Position numbers and translations under genes: made by a program
Notes under the pieces: model-generated
What the model was told of the DNA's origin: nothing
Database searches by the model: none
The model's input: the letters and a program-made list of their open reading frames with translations, nothing else
NCBI RefSeq assembly: GCF_009908285.1
Contig: NZ_JAAARM010000028.1
Location: 22,921 to 86,920 of the forward strand
From: Pseudomonas sp. Fl4BN1
GTDB lineage: Bacteria > Pseudomonadota > Gammaproteobacteria > Pseudomonadales > Pseudomonadaceae
DNA length: 64,000 bases
Reading direction: 5' to 3'
Shown here: positions 34,133 to 43,437 of the stretch, piece by piece
How positions within the stretch are numbered: position 1 is the stretch's first letter
How the letters are laid out: each line of letters begins with the position of its first letter

Positions 34133-34933
34133 TCAGGCAGGCTGCGGCTGATAACCCATGCGCCAGCTCACCGCGGAGCTGGCTGCCAGCAGGCGACTGG
34201 CGGCCGGGCCATGCTCATCGGCATGGAACAACGAGGTCGGCCCGACCACGGTGAGGACTGCGGCGATTTTGCCGGTGGCATCGAACACCGGCGCCGACAA
34301 TGCATCGACCCCGGGCATCAGCAAGCCATGGACATGGTGCAGGCCGTGCTGGCGAATCTGCTCGGCGAGGGCATCGTGGGCTTGTGGGTCGGCCAGGGCG
34401 TGGGGGTTGCCGGTCAACAGCTCCTGCTGGCGCAGGTCGAGGGTTTCCCGCGGTGGCAGGTAGGCGTTGAACACCAGGCCGGTGGAGGAACTGAGCAGCG
34501 GCAACACCGAGCCCAACTGGGTGACCACGGTCACCGCGCGCACTGCCGGCTCAATGTGCACCACGGTGGCCCCCTGGTTGCCCCACACCGCGAGGAAACA
34601 GGTTTCGTTCAACTCATCGCGCAGTTCTGCCAGGGGCAGGGCCGCCACCTTCAATACATCCATGCTGTTCAAGGCGGCCAGGCCCACCCGCAGGGCTTCA
34701 CGGCCCAGGCCGTAGTGATTGGTGGCGGAGTTCTGTTCGGCAAAGCCACTGGCAATCAATGCCTGTAGATAACGATGCACCTTGCTCGCGGGCATTTGCA
34801 CATGTTCAGCCAGGCGCGAAAGGGAAGTGGCCGGTGACAGTTCGGCCAGGGCCTTGAGGATGTCGGTGCCGACTTCGGCTGAGCGGACTTTCTGTTTACC
34901 GGTGCTGTCGCTGCTGCTGCGCGGCTTTTCCAT
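34133..34933 (-). CDS. hmgR: IclR-family repressor of homogentisate genes (HmgR)
   Basis: A 266-residue regulator with an IclR winged helix (AEVGTDILKALAELSPATSLSRLAEHV ... KVHRYLQALIASGFAEQ) and effector domain (HVHGLLMPGVDALSAPVFDATGKIAAVLTVVGP). Divergent from hmgA, with the palindromic operator at 34995-35013. In P. putida HmgR represses hmgABC and is released by homogentisate. ATG 34933 is preferred; a TTG at 34957 would add eight residues. The stop converges with the LuxR activator 10 bases away. Confidence 0.9.
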   Translation of the reverse strand: MEKPRSSSDSTGKQKVRSAEVGTDILKALAELSPATSLSRLAEHVQMPASKVHRYLQALIASGFAEQNSATNHYGLGREALRVGLAALNSMDVLKVAALPLAELRDELNETCFLAVWGNQGATVVHIEPAVRAVTVVTQLGSVLPLLSSSTGLVFNAYLPPRETLDLRQQELLTGNPHALADPQAHDALAEQIRQHGLHHVHGLLMPGVDALSAPVFDATGKIAAVLTVVGPTSLFHADEHGPAASRLLAASSAVSWRMGYQPQPA

Positions 34934-34994
34934 GGAGGTGTCGGGGTCCCGTGACAAGTGGCGGTCTTTATAGCTTGACGCTCCCAGGCAATCA

Positions 34995-35021
34995 AATTAC
35001 GTTATGCGTAATTGGATTACG
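34995..35021. promoter_or_regulatory. HmgR operator candidate
   Basis: AATTACG-TTATG-CGTAATT (34995-35013) is a perfect inverted repeat with 7-base arms. A third half-site ATTACG follows at 35016-35021. It lies 62 bases upstream of the hmgR start and about 90 bases upstream of hmgA, in the short divergent gap, as expected for an IclR-type operator. Confidence 0.85.
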
Positions 35022-35100
35022 ATAAAAATAACCCAGGCGTGCCCGGAACTCTTGCGAAGGAGTGGCAGGCCCCTGCCTACTCCAACTTCCAGGAGGCTCC

Positions 35101-36405
35101 ATGAACCTCGATTCTTCGGCGTCGGCCCTCAGCTACCAGTCCGGCTTTGGCAATGAGTTCGCCAGCGAGGCCCTGCCAGGCGCACTGCCGGTCGGCCAGA
35201 ACTCCCCTCAGAAGGCTCCCTACGGCCTGTACACCGAGCTGTTTTCCGGCACCGCCTTCACCATGACCCGCAGTGAGTCCCGGCGTACCTGGATGTACCG
35301 TATCCAGCCTTCGGCCAACCATCCGGCGTTCGTCAAACTCGAACGTCAGTTGGCGGGTGGCCCGTTGGGGGACGTGACGCCCAACCGCCTGCGATGGAAC
35401 CCGTTGCAGATCCCGGCGGAACCCACCGATTTCATCGATGGCCTGGTCGCCATGGTGGCCAACTCTGCAGCACAGAAGCCTGCTGGTATCAGCGTCTATC
35501 ACTACCGCGCCAACCGTTCCATGGAGCGGGTGTTCTTCAATGCCGACGGCGAAATGCTCCTGGTGCCTGAACTGGGACGCCTGCGCATCGCCACCGAACT
35601 GGGTGTGCTGGACCTTGAGCCGCTGGAAATCGCCGTGCTGCCTCGGGGCCTGAAGTTCCGTATCGAGTTGCTGGACGCGCAAGCCCGGGGCTACATCGCC
35701 GAGAACCACGGTGCGCCACTGCGCCTGCCGGACCTGGGTCCTATTGGCAGCAACGGCCTGGCCAACCCCCGGGACTTCCTGACCCCGGTGGCCCATTACG
35801 AAGACCTCAAGCAGCCCACCACCCTGGTGCAGAAGTTCCTTGGTGAGCTCTGGAGCTGCGAGCTCGATCATTCGCCGCTGAACGTGGTGGCCTGGCACGG
35901 CAACAACGTGCCGTACAAATATGACCTGCGCCGTTTCAATACCATCGGCACTGTCAGCTTCGATCACCCGGACCCGTCGATCTTTACCGTGCTGACCTCG
36001 CCCACCAGCGTGCCGGGCCTGGCCAACCTCGACTTCGTGATCTTCCCGCCGCGCTGGATGGTGGCCGAGAACACCTTCCGTCCACCGTGGTTCCACCGCA
36101 ACCTGATGAACGAGTTCATGGGCCTGATCCAGGGCGCCTACGATGCCAAGGCCGAAGGCTTCCTGCCCGGTGGCGCGTCCCTGCACAGCTGCATGAGTGC
36201 CCATGGGCCGGATGGCGAGACCTGCACCAAAGCAATCAGCGTCGAGTTGCAACCGGCGAAGATCGACAACACCATGGCGTTCATGTTCGAGACCAGCCAG
36301 GTGCTGCGTCCCAGCCAGTTCGCCTTGCAATGCCCGGAACTGCAGAACGACTACGATGCTTGCTGGGCCTCGCTGCCCGCCACCTTCAACCCGAATCGGA
36401 GATAA
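35101..36405 (+). CDS. hmgA: Homogentisate 1,2-dioxygenase
   Basis: A 434-residue Fe(II) dioxygenase that opens the homogentisate ring to maleylacetoacetate. N-terminal YQSGFGNEFASEALPGALP is the family hallmark; iron ligands lie in RPPWFHRNLMNEFMGLI and the downstream HSCMSAHGPD. ATG 35101 with AGGAGG just upstream is a strong start. First gene of hmgA-fumarylacetoacetase-maiA; the next start is three bases after its stop. Confidence 0.98.
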   Translation: MNLDSSASALSYQSGFGNEFASEALPGALPVGQNSPQKAPYGLYTELFSGTAFTMTRSESRRTWMYRIQPSANHPAFVKLERQLAGGPLGDVTPNRLRWNPLQIPAEPTDFIDGLVAMVANSAAQKPAGISVYHYRANRSMERVFFNADGEMLLVPELGRLRIATELGVLDLEPLEIAVLPRGLKFRIELLDAQARGYIAENHGAPLRLPDLGPIGSNGLANPRDFLTPVAHYEDLKQPTTLVQKFLGELWSCELDHSPLNVVAWHGNNVPYKYDLRRFNTIGTVSFDHPDPSIFTVLTSPTSVPGLANLDFVIFPPRWMVAENTFRPPWFHRNLMNEFMGLIQGAYDAKAEGFLPGGASLHSCMSAHGPDGETCTKAISVELQPAKIDNTMAFMFETSQVLRPSQFALQCPELQNDYDACWASLPATFNPNRR

Positions 36406-36408
36406 CCC

Positions 36409-37713
36409 ATGACCCTGCCAACCATCACCCGTAGCTGGGTCGAGTCCGCCAACGGTCACCCCGACTTCCCGTTGCAGAACTTGCCTCTGGGCGTCTTCAG
36501 CACCCAGGGATCGGCGCCCCGCAGCGGCGTCGCGATTGGCGCACAGGTTTTCGACCTGGAAGCGGCGCTGGCTGCCGGGTTGTTCGAAGGCTTGGCCAAG
36601 ACCGCGGTAGAAGCCGCGCGCGGCGGCCAGTTGAACGGTTTTTTCCAGCTTGGTCGCCCGGCCCGTGTCGCCTTGCGCGAGCGCCTGCTGGAGCTGCTGA
36701 GTGAAGGCAGCAGCCTGCGCGGCAAGATCGAAGCCCAAGGGGCGAAGCTGCTGCCCCTGGCGGCGGACTGCCAAATGCACCTGCCGGCGAAAATCAGCGA
36801 CTACACCGACTTCTATGTCGGCATCGAACATGCGCAGAACGTCGGCAAGCTGTTCCGTCCCGACAATCCCCTGCTGCCCAACTACAAGTACGTGCCCATC
36901 GGTTATCACGGTCGCGCCTCGACCATTCGCGCTTCCGGTGCCGACGTGCGCCGGCCCAAGGGCCAGACCTTGCCTGCAGGGCAGAGCGAGCCGACCTTCG
37001 GCCCCTGCGCGCGCCTGGACTATGAGCTGGAACTGGGCATCTGGATCGGCCAGGGCAACGAGATGGGCGAGTCGATTGCCATTGGCGACGCCGCCGAGCA
37101 CATCGCCGGCTTCTGCCTGCTCAATGACTGGTCTGCGCGGGATATCCAGGCCTGGGAGTACCAGCCATTGGGGCCGTTCCTGTCGAAAAGCTTCATCACC
37201 AGCATCTCGCCGTGGGTAGTGACCGCCGAGGCTCTGGAACCTTTCCGCCGGGCCCAGCCCCAGCGCCCGGAAGGCGACCCGCAGCCCCTGCCTTACCTGC
37301 TGGATCAGCGCGACCAGGCCGCTGGCGGCTTCGACATCGAGCTGGAAGTGCTGCTGACCACCCAGGCCATGCGTGAACAGGGCCTGCCGGCGCACCGCCT
37401 GACCCTGAGCAACACCCAGCACATGTACTGGACCGTGGCGCAGATGGTGGCTCACCACAGCGTCAATGGTTGCCAGTTGCAGGCCGGTGACCTGTTCGGT
37501 TCGGGCACCTTGTCCGGTCCGCAAAGTGGTCAGTTCGGCAGCCTGCTGGAGATCACCGAAGGCGGCAAGAAAGCCATCGAACTGGCCTCCGGCGAGGTGC
37601 GCAAGTTCCTCGAGGATGGCGACGAAATCATCCTGCGCGGGCGCTGCAGTCGTGAAGGTTTCGCCTCCATTGGCTTCGGCGAATGCCGTGGCACCGTCCA
37701 ACCGGCCCGCTAA
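36409..37713 (+). CDS. fahA: Fumarylacetoacetase
   Basis: A 434-residue enzyme that hydrolyses fumarylacetoacetate to fumarate and acetoacetate, the last step of tyrosine degradation. It has the N-terminal FAH domain and the catalytic FAH barrel with DYTDFYVGIEHAQNVGKLFRP, PIGYHGRASTIRASG and LDYELELGIWIGQGNEMG, carrying metal-binding acidic residues. It is called hmgB in P. putida. GGAGA overlaps the hmgA stop region. Confidence 0.97.
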   Translation: MTLPTITRSWVESANGHPDFPLQNLPLGVFSTQGSAPRSGVAIGAQVFDLEAALAAGLFEGLAKTAVEAARGGQLNGFFQLGRPARVALRERLLELLSEGSSLRGKIEAQGAKLLPLAADCQMHLPAKISDYTDFYVGIEHAQNVGKLFRPDNPLLPNYKYVPIGYHGRASTIRASGADVRRPKGQTLPAGQSEPTFGPCARLDYELELGIWIGQGNEMGESIAIGDAAEHIAGFCLLNDWSARDIQAWEYQPLGPFLSKSFITSISPWVVTAEALEPFRRAQPQRPEGDPQPLPYLLDQRDQAAGGFDIELEVLLTTQAMREQGLPAHRLTLSNTQHMYWTVAQMVAHHSVNGCQLQAGDLFGSGTLSGPQSGQFGSLLEITEGGKKAIELASGEVRKFLEDGDEIILRGRCSREGFASIGFGECRGTVQPAR

Positions 37714-37725
37714 GGGGAGAGCGTC

Positions 37726-38364
37726 ATGCAGCTCTATACCTATTACCGTTCCACCGCGTCCTACCGGGTGCGCATTGCCCTGGCCCTCAAGGGCCTGGAT
37801 TTCCAGGCCATCCCGGTCAACCTGCTGGAGCCCAAGGGCGGGGCCAACCGCCAGCCGGAGTACCTGGGCATCAACCCCCAGGGCCGGGTGCCGGCGCTGC
37901 GTACCGACGACGGCAACCTGCTGATCCAGTCACTGGCGATTATCGAATACCTGGAAGAGCGTTATCCACAGGTGCCGCTGCTGTCCAAGGACCTGGTCAG
38001 CCGCGCTCATGAGCGGGCGGTGGCGGCGATCATCGGTTGCGACATTCACCCGCTGCACAACTCCAGCACCCAGAACCTGCTGCGCGAGTGGGGGCATGAA
38101 GAAGCCCAACTGCTGGTGTGGATTGATCACTGGATCAGCCAGGGCTTGGCCGCCCTGGAGCAACTGATCGGCGATCAGGGCTTCTGTTTCGGCGACCAGC
38201 CGGGCCTGGCCGATGTGTTCCTGATTCCCCAGCTGTATGCCGCCGAGCGTTTCAAGGTTTCCCTGGAAGCCTACCCGCGGATCCTCCGGGTCGCGGCCCT
38301 GGCTGCCACGCATCCTGCGTTCCAGGCCGCGCATCCGGCCAATCAGCCCGATACTCCGGCCTGA
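37726..38364 (+). CDS. maiA: Maleylacetoacetate isomerase
   Basis: A 212-residue zeta-class glutathione transferase. The SSCxx-like active-site motif appears as YYRSTASYRVRIALALKGLDF (residues 4-24), and the N-terminal thioredoxin fold ends with LIQSLAIIEYLEERYP. It isomerises maleylacetoacetate to fumarylacetoacetate using glutathione. The usual cysteine in SSC is threonine-alanine here (STAS), which is tolerated in zeta-class enzymes that rely on the serine. Called hmgC in P. putida. ATG 37726, 12 bases after the preceding stop. Confidence 0.95.
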   Translation: MQLYTYYRSTASYRVRIALALKGLDFQAIPVNLLEPKGGANRQPEYLGINPQGRVPALRTDDGNLLIQSLAIIEYLEERYPQVPLLSKDLVSRAHERAVAAIIGCDIHPLHNSSTQNLLREWGHEEAQLLVWIDHWISQGLAALEQLIGDQGFCFGDQPGLADVFLIPQLYAAERFKVSLEAYPRILRVAALAATHPAFQAAHPANQPDTPA

Positions 38365-38369
38365 TCCAT

Positions 38370-38400
38370 CCACGCGCCTCTGTCTCCCAGCGGCGCGTGG
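38370..38400 (+). terminator. Hairpin after maiA
   Basis: Arms CCACGCGCC (38370-38378) and GGCGCGTGG (38392-38400), perfect 9-base stem, no T-run. It could attenuate transcription between maiA and the MFS gene. Confidence 0.5.
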
Positions 38401-38552
38401 CACTGGCCCCTGCACCCGCAGCCACTAGCTCGGGCGGCGTTCGCAGGCCAAGCCCCCCAGGGGCTGCAACCTCTTCTGGACGCTACCCAGGGATCTGAAC
38501 CACCTGTACCAGCAGCACCCATAACCATAAAAAAACCAACAGGTACCTTGCG

Positions 38553-39923
38553 ATGCAAAATCAGATTGCCAGCTTTCGCGCTGCGCTCGACGCCCGCCCG
38601 GTGTCCCGCTACCAGTGGTTGCTCTTGTTGCTTCTCGCCTTGCTGCTGGTCACCGACGGCTACGACGCCCAGGTCCTGGGGTACGTGGTGCCGGCCCTGG
38701 CCCAGGACTGGGGCCTGGAAAAGTCCGCCTTCGGCCCGGTGTTCAGCGCCAACCTGCTGGGGCTGACCCTGGGCTCGCTGGCGGTGACGCCTCTGGCGGA
38801 CCGTTTCGGAGTGCGGCGAATCCTGCTCTGTTGCGTGTTGATCTATGCCAGCCTGACGGTGCTGATGGTGTTCGCCAATTCCCTCGACAGCCTGATGGCC
38901 GCGCGCTTTATCTGCGGCATTGGCATGGGCGGGGCGATGCCCAGCGCCATGGCCCTGATGTCCGAGTATTCGCCGCCACGCCTGCGCACCCTGATGGTCA
39001 CCCTGGCCGCTTGCGGTTTCTCCTTTGGCGGCGCCGCGGGTGGTTTTGTCGCCGCCGGTTTCATCGACCGCTTTGGTTGGGAAGCGGTGTTCCTGGCGGG
39101 TGGGGTGACGCCGTTGCTGCTGTTTCCGTTCCTGGTCTGGCGCTTGCCCGAGTCCCTGCCGCGCCTGCTGCGGGACGCGCCGCCGTATGCCCGCCTGCGC
39201 AAGGTCAGTGCCCAGATGCTCCCGGACTGGCAGCCACCGCCGCTCTCCAGCAGCCCTGAGCAACAGCCGCCAGCCAGCAACCTCACGGTCGTGGAGTTGT
39301 TCCGCCAGGGCTATGCACGGCCGACGCTGCTGATCTGGTCGACCTTTTTCGTCAGCCTGATCCTGCTGTATTTCATGATCAGCTGGTTGCCGACACTGCT
39401 GCTGGAAAGCGGCCTGGCCTTGAAGCAGGCCAACCTGGTGACTTCGATGTTCCTGTTCGCCGGGACCCTCGGCGCCATCTGCATGGCCTGGTTCGCCGAT
39501 CGCCTGAAACGCAAGGTACGCCTGTTGGCCGCTGTGCTGACGGCGGCGGCGCTGTGCACCGTGCTGCTGGGTCTGAACCACGACAACCCGCGCTACCTGG
39601 TGCTGTTCGTGTTCGCCGCAGGTTTTTGCATCATCGGCGGGCAACTGACCCTCAACGCCTTCGCCAGCAACTTCTACCCGGCCCATGTGCGCGCCACCGG
39701 CACCGGCTGGGCGCTGGGGGTAGGGCGTTTCGGTTCGATCCTCGGGCCATTGTTCGGCGGCATGCTGTTGGCGATGCATATTCCGGTGCAGCAGATTTTC
39801 TTTTTCTGCGCGATTCCGGCGTTGCTGGCGGCCTTGTTGATCATCCAGGTGCGTGCGCCGGCCGAGGCGCCTTCGGGGGACGCGGGAGCGGCCCCGGAAC
39901 TGCAGGCGCCGCTCAAGTCCTGA
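38553..39923 (+). CDS. MFS transporter, aromatic acid:H+ symporter-like
   Basis: A 456-residue 12-TM transporter. The start RYQWLLLLLLALLLVTDGYDAQVLGYVVPAL contains the DGYD motif of AAHS (PcaK/BenK-like) symporters, and the loop motif LADRFGVRRIL follows TM2. TM6-7 are separated by a polar loop (about residues 200-250). It lies 189 bases after maiA in the same orientation, so uptake of an aromatic acid feeding homogentisate (for example homogentisate itself, hydroxyphenylpyruvate or phenylacetate-type acids) is a reasonable inference. Confidence 0.9.
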   Translation: MQNQIASFRAALDARPVSRYQWLLLLLLALLLVTDGYDAQVLGYVVPALAQDWGLEKSAFGPVFSANLLGLTLGSLAVTPLADRFGVRRILLCCVLIYASLTVLMVFANSLDSLMAARFICGIGMGGAMPSAMALMSEYSPPRLRTLMVTLAACGFSFGGAAGGFVAAGFIDRFGWEAVFLAGGVTPLLLFPFLVWRLPESLPRLLRDAPPYARLRKVSAQMLPDWQPPPLSSSPEQQPPASNLTVVELFRQGYARPTLLIWSTFFVSLILLYFMISWLPTLLLESGLALKQANLVTSMFLFAGTLGAICMAWFADRLKRKVRLLAAVLTAAALCTVLLGLNHDNPRYLVLFVFAAGFCIIGGQLTLNAFASNFYPAHVRATGTGWALGVGRFGSILGPLFGGMLLAMHIPVQQIFFFCAIPALLAALLIIQVRAPAEAPSGDAGAAPELQAPLKS

Positions 39924-39935
39924 AGGGGGGCTGGC

Positions 39936-40403
39936 TCAGCGTGCCAGGTGCTTGAGCATCGGCACGCAGGCCAGGGTCAGGCCCCGGGGCGACTGGTACT
40001 GGGCAACCCGCTCGCCAACGAAGCCGCAACTGCGATAAAAGTCGGCGGCGTTCAGCGTCGAGTCCAGGATCAGGTGCGACAGGCCGGCCTCCAGGGCCAG
40101 TGCTTCGAGGTGATGCATCATTTGCCGGCCGATCCCGCGGCCCATGTACGCCGGGTCGACAAACACCGCGTCGACCTGGCCGGACTCCAGGTCGAGCATG
40201 CCGCTGGCGGTCACCTGATCGTCGATGATTGCTACGTGCCCGGTCTTCTCCAGTATCTCGATGAAGTATTCACCAAGGCTGCCGGCGGTCCAGAGCTGCA
40301 GGTCTGCGGCTGGATAGTGGCCGCAGCACTGGTGGTTGATGGCCTGGTTGCGAATGTCGAAGACCCGTTGTGCATCGTCGCCATGAGCTTTTCTGATCAG
40401 CAT
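39936..40403 (-). CDS. GNAT family N-acetyltransferase
   Basis: About 155 residues. Acetyl-CoA motif A is VDPAYMGRGIGRQMMHHLEALA with the Q/RxxGxG/A signature; it ends ADFYRSCGFVGERVAQYQSP. ATG 40403 (MLIRKAHGDDAQRVFDIRN) is the conserved start; an ATG at 40463 would overlap the upstream methyltransferase gene. Substrate unknown. It lies downstream of the methyltransferase on the same strand. Confidence 0.87.
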   Translation of the reverse strand: MLIRKAHGDDAQRVFDIRNQAINHQCCGHYPAADLQLWTAGSLGEYFIEILEKTGHVAIIDDQVTASGMLDLESGQVDAVFVDPAYMGRGIGRQMMHHLEALALEAGLSHLILDSTLNAADFYRSCGFVGERVAQYQSPRGLTLACVPMLKHLAR

Positions 40404-40459
40404 GTTGTGCCCGTTCCCTGGAGTAAGCCGCCCATCCTGCCAGAGCCCGGAAGGGTCTG

Positions 40460-41272
40460 TCATGCGGCCTTGGCCTGGATCAGCAACAGTCCCCAGCCGG
40501 TGAGCAGGGTGCCATCGGCCTGCAGCAAGGGCTGCGTGGCACTGTGCAGTTCATTTTTCATCAGCGCCCGATTGGCGGGTGTCAGGCGATCCAGGTCGTA
40601 GGTTTCCCCCAGCGAATCCCAGAGTTCCTCGAAGGTTGGCGTCCACGCCAGGTCCAGCTCCTCGAACTGCAGTGCGGTGAAATTCGTGCTCAGCAGGTCT
40701 CGCCACCCACTCTGTGATTGAGTGCGTGGATCGACCAGAGGCAGAGGAGGGAGCTGGTCGCGTCTGGCGGCGGCGCGAAAGACCTGCAGGTATTGCTGCC
40801 CCAACTCGCCCAGCAGAAAGGATCGACCGACGATCGCCGAGAGTTGTCCGCCCGTGGCCAGGACCCGATGCACCTCCCCCAACACCTGATCGATGTCGCT
40901 CATGAGCATCAGTGCCAGGTGCGATACCACGGCACCCACACTGCCCGTGGCCAGGGACAGGGATTGGGCTCGCTCATGGAGTAGCAGCCCGCGGTCCGCG
41001 AGGCGGGCGCGTGCCGCTGCCAGCTCGGTGGTGCTCATGTCGACGCCGGTCAATTTCGCCTCGGGGTATTTCCTGGCCAGCAGATCCAGGAGGAAACCAT
41101 CGCCACAGCCCAGGTCCAGTATCTGTGCGTGAGACTGATCGGTGGTGAGTGTCGCCACCAGCATGTCGTAGGAGCTACCGCGTCCCGGCAGGCTCAGCCC
41201 GGCGAAGGCTGGAGGCGTGGTGCCTGGGCGCCGCTGGTGGAAGTCCTGGAGAAATCGTTCGGCGCTGTTCAT
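40460..41272 (-). CDS. Class I SAM-dependent methyltransferase
   Basis: A 270-residue protein with motif I AQILDLGCGDGFLLDLLARKYP (about residues 49-70), motif II TGVDMSTTELAAA, and motif IV-like AVVSHLALMLMSDIDQVLGEVHRVL. It resembles ubiquinone/biotin-type small-molecule methyltransferases. The substrate cannot be assigned. Possibly co-transcribed with the GNAT gene downstream. Confidence 0.87.
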   Translation of the reverse strand: MNSAERFLQDFHQRRPGTTPPAFAGLSLPGRGSSYDMLVATLTTDQSHAQILDLGCGDGFLLDLLARKYPEAKLTGVDMSTTELAAARARLADRGLLLHERAQSLSLATGSVGAVVSHLALMLMSDIDQVLGEVHRVLATGGQLSAIVGRSFLLGELGQQYLQVFRAAARRDQLPPLPLVDPRTQSQSGWRDLLSTNFTALQFEELDLAWTPTFEELWDSLGETYDLDRLTPANRALMKNELHSATQPLLQADGTLLTGWGLLLIQAKAA

Positions 41273-41351
41273 GCGTTTTCATCCTTGAAGTCAAAGGGGT
41301 GCGGGGCATTGTGGCATGGGAGGGCGCCGAGACCAGAATCGAGGTCACGGT

Positions 41352-42155
41352 TCAGTGAACGATGCTGTTGGGTGGCAGATGCCCCAGGCGCTCGGTCAGT
41401 CGTAGACGTTGGATAGGATCGTCGCTGAGCAGCAGTGCGTGCTCCAGGTCGAAGCGTTCGGCATTCGGGCATTCCAGGCGCTGGTAGAGGCTGGCCCGAG
41501 CCAGGTAGTCGGCGGCATTGCCATTGCCCAGTTCCAGGACCCGTTCGGCATTGATCAGGGCGCCGAGGTTGTCGTCGTAGGACAGGTGCAATTGGCGCAG
41601 GTTGCGCGACAGGCGCTGGAACATCTGCAGGGGCTCGGCACTGGCCAGGTGTTCGGCGTTGAGCTTGATATGGGCACCGTACTGGCGTTGCAGCAGTTCC
41701 CGGCAGTCGTTGGGGTACAGCCGGCGTCCGCCGCAAGGGTCCAGCAGGTGGTCGGCACCGGGCACCCGCAGCAGGAAGTGCCCGGGAAAATTCACCCCCA
41801 CCAGGGGAATCTGCAGCCTTTGCGCCAGCTCCAGGGCAATCAGCGCCAAGGCCAGGGGCTGGCCGCGCCGACGTTCCAGGACCTTGTCCATCAGGGCTGC
41901 CTGCGGGCGCAGCGGCAGGTGCTCGTCTTGCTGGAAGCCCTGGTCGTTCAGCAGACGCAGCAGGGGTTGGCCCTGCTCGCTGGCGGGCAACAGCGGCAGG
42001 CCGGCGCTGATCTGCTGCTGGACCTGCTTGAACCCCTCCAGCAACCGCTCGGGCACCACCGCCGACTCATGCTCGGCAGCAATCCACAGGGCCGCTTCCA
42101 GCAGGGCAGGTGGTGAGCGGTGCAGGCAGGCGAAAAAAGCTTGGCGCGGGTTCAT
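41352..42155 (-). CDS. SirB1-family transglutaminase-like/TPR protein
   Basis: A 267-residue protein. The transglutaminase-like part includes LLNDQGFQQDEHLPLRPQAAL, RRGQPLALALIALELAQRLQIPLVGVNFPGHFLLR (the G-x-N-F-P-G-H-F motif is diagnostic of SirB1) and LLDPCGGRRL. A C-terminal TPR-like stretch follows (AADYLARASLYQRLECPNAERFDLE). Role unknown; the usual catalytic cysteine of transglutaminases is not evident at the expected place. Confidence 0.82.
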   Translation of the reverse strand: MNPRQAFFACLHRSPPALLEAALWIAAEHESAVVPERLLEGFKQVQQQISAGLPLLPASEQGQPLLRLLNDQGFQQDEHLPLRPQAALMDKVLERRRGQPLALALIALELAQRLQIPLVGVNFPGHFLLRVPGADHLLDPCGGRRLYPNDCRELLQRQYGAHIKLNAEHLASAEPLQMFQRLSRNLRQLHLSYDDNLGALINAERVLELGNGNAADYLARASLYQRLECPNAERFDLEHALLLSDDPIQRLRLTERLGHLPPNSIVH

Positions 42156-42337
42156 CTCAATCTCCGACGGATGCCTCGTTTTAGCCTCGTCGAGTAGGTT
42201 CGTCCAGTGTTGAAATATGTGGTGGCAGGTTATTTCCCAAAGCCTGCCAATCCCTCCTGCTTATTCCTGCTCGGCGCAGCAAATTTCAGGCGCAAGCCTA
42301 TACTGGCGACTACAAGAAGTGATTCGGGAGCCCGTCG

Positions 42338-43357
42338 ATGTTCGCTCTCATGCACAGTACTCGCCTTGAATCGCTGCACCTCAGCGTCGACCCGAGCACC
42401 GGGTTGAAGGCAGTCATTGCCATCCACAACAACCGCCTGGGGCCTGCCCTGGGTGGTTGCCGTTATCTCGCCTATCCCGACGATACCAGTGCCGTGGAGG
42501 ATGCCGCGCGCCTGGCCCAGGGCATGAGCTACAAGGCTGCCCTGGCCGGCCTGTCTCAAGGCGGCGGTACCGCGGTAATCATCCGTCCCGCCCATGTGGA
42601 AAGCCGCGCTGCGCTGTTCGAGGCCTTTGGTCGTTGCATCGAGCAATTGGATGGGCGTTACATCACTGCGATCGACAGCGGCACCTCGGTGGCCGACATG
42701 GATTGCATCGCCCAGCAGACCCGCTACGTCACCAGTACCACCGCTGCCGGGGACCCGGCTCCTCATGCGGCCATGGGGGTTTTCGCCGGCATTCGCAGCA
42801 CCGCCATGGCACGCCTGGGCAGCGACAATCTGGAAGGCTTGCGGGTGGCCATCCAGGGCTTGGGCAACGTCGGTTATGCCCTGGCCGAACAACTGCATGC
42901 CGCCGGGGCAGAATTGCTGGTCAGCGATATCGATTCCGGCAAGGTGCAACTGGCCATGGAGCAACTGGGTGCGCACCCGATTGCCAATGACTCACTGCTC
43001 AGCACCCCTTGCGACATTCTCGCGCCCTGCGGCCTGGGGGCGGTGCTCAACAGCCTCAGCGTGGCGCAACTGCGCTGTGCAGCGGTGGCCGGTTCGGCGA
43101 ACAATCAACTGACCAACCTGCAGGTTGCCGATCAACTGGAGCGGCGCGGGATTCTCTACGCCCCGGATTACGTGATCAACTCGGGGGGCTTGATCTACGT
43201 GTCCCTCAAGCATCGCAATGAAGAACTCTCGGTCATCACTGCCCACCTGTCGAAGATCAGCCTGCGCCTGACGGAAATCTTCGCCCATGCCCAGGCAGAA
43301 AAACGCTCCCCGGCGCGAGTGGCCGACGAACTGGCGGAGCGGGTGCTGTACCGCTAG
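42338..43357 (+). CDS. Leucine/valine dehydrogenase-type Glu/Leu/Phe/Val dehydrogenase
   Basis: A 339-residue NAD-dependent amino acid dehydrogenase. The substrate-site motif GPALGGCRYLAYPDDTSAVEDAARLAQGMSYKAALAGL has the conserved catalytic lysines (MSYK) and G-G-C-R; NAD-binding VAIQGLGNVGYALAEQLHAAGAELLVSDID follows. The family deaminates branched-chain or aromatic amino acids, and the exact preference is unclear. One lysine of the usual GGGK motif is replaced (GGGTAVI), which is worth noting for activity. GGGAG lies upstream of ATG 42338. Confidence 0.87.
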   Translation: MFALMHSTRLESLHLSVDPSTGLKAVIAIHNNRLGPALGGCRYLAYPDDTSAVEDAARLAQGMSYKAALAGLSQGGGTAVIIRPAHVESRAALFEAFGRCIEQLDGRYITAIDSGTSVADMDCIAQQTRYVTSTTAAGDPAPHAAMGVFAGIRSTAMARLGSDNLEGLRVAIQGLGNVGYALAEQLHAAGAELLVSDIDSGKVQLAMEQLGAHPIANDSLLSTPCDILAPCGLGAVLNSLSVAQLRCAAVAGSANNQLTNLQVADQLERRGILYAPDYVINSGGLIYVSLKHRNEELSVITAHLSKISLRLTEIFAHAQAEKRSPARVADELAERVLYR

Positions 43358-43437
43358 GCATTCATGCCTTAACCCTTCGCGCCGCTCTCTGTAACATCCG
43401 GCTCCAGAGCACCCACTGACAAGGACTGTATTGAACG

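Noticed and set aside
35077..37701. 874-codon minus-strand open frame
   Set aside because: Antisense shadow of hmgA and the fumarylacetoacetase gene.
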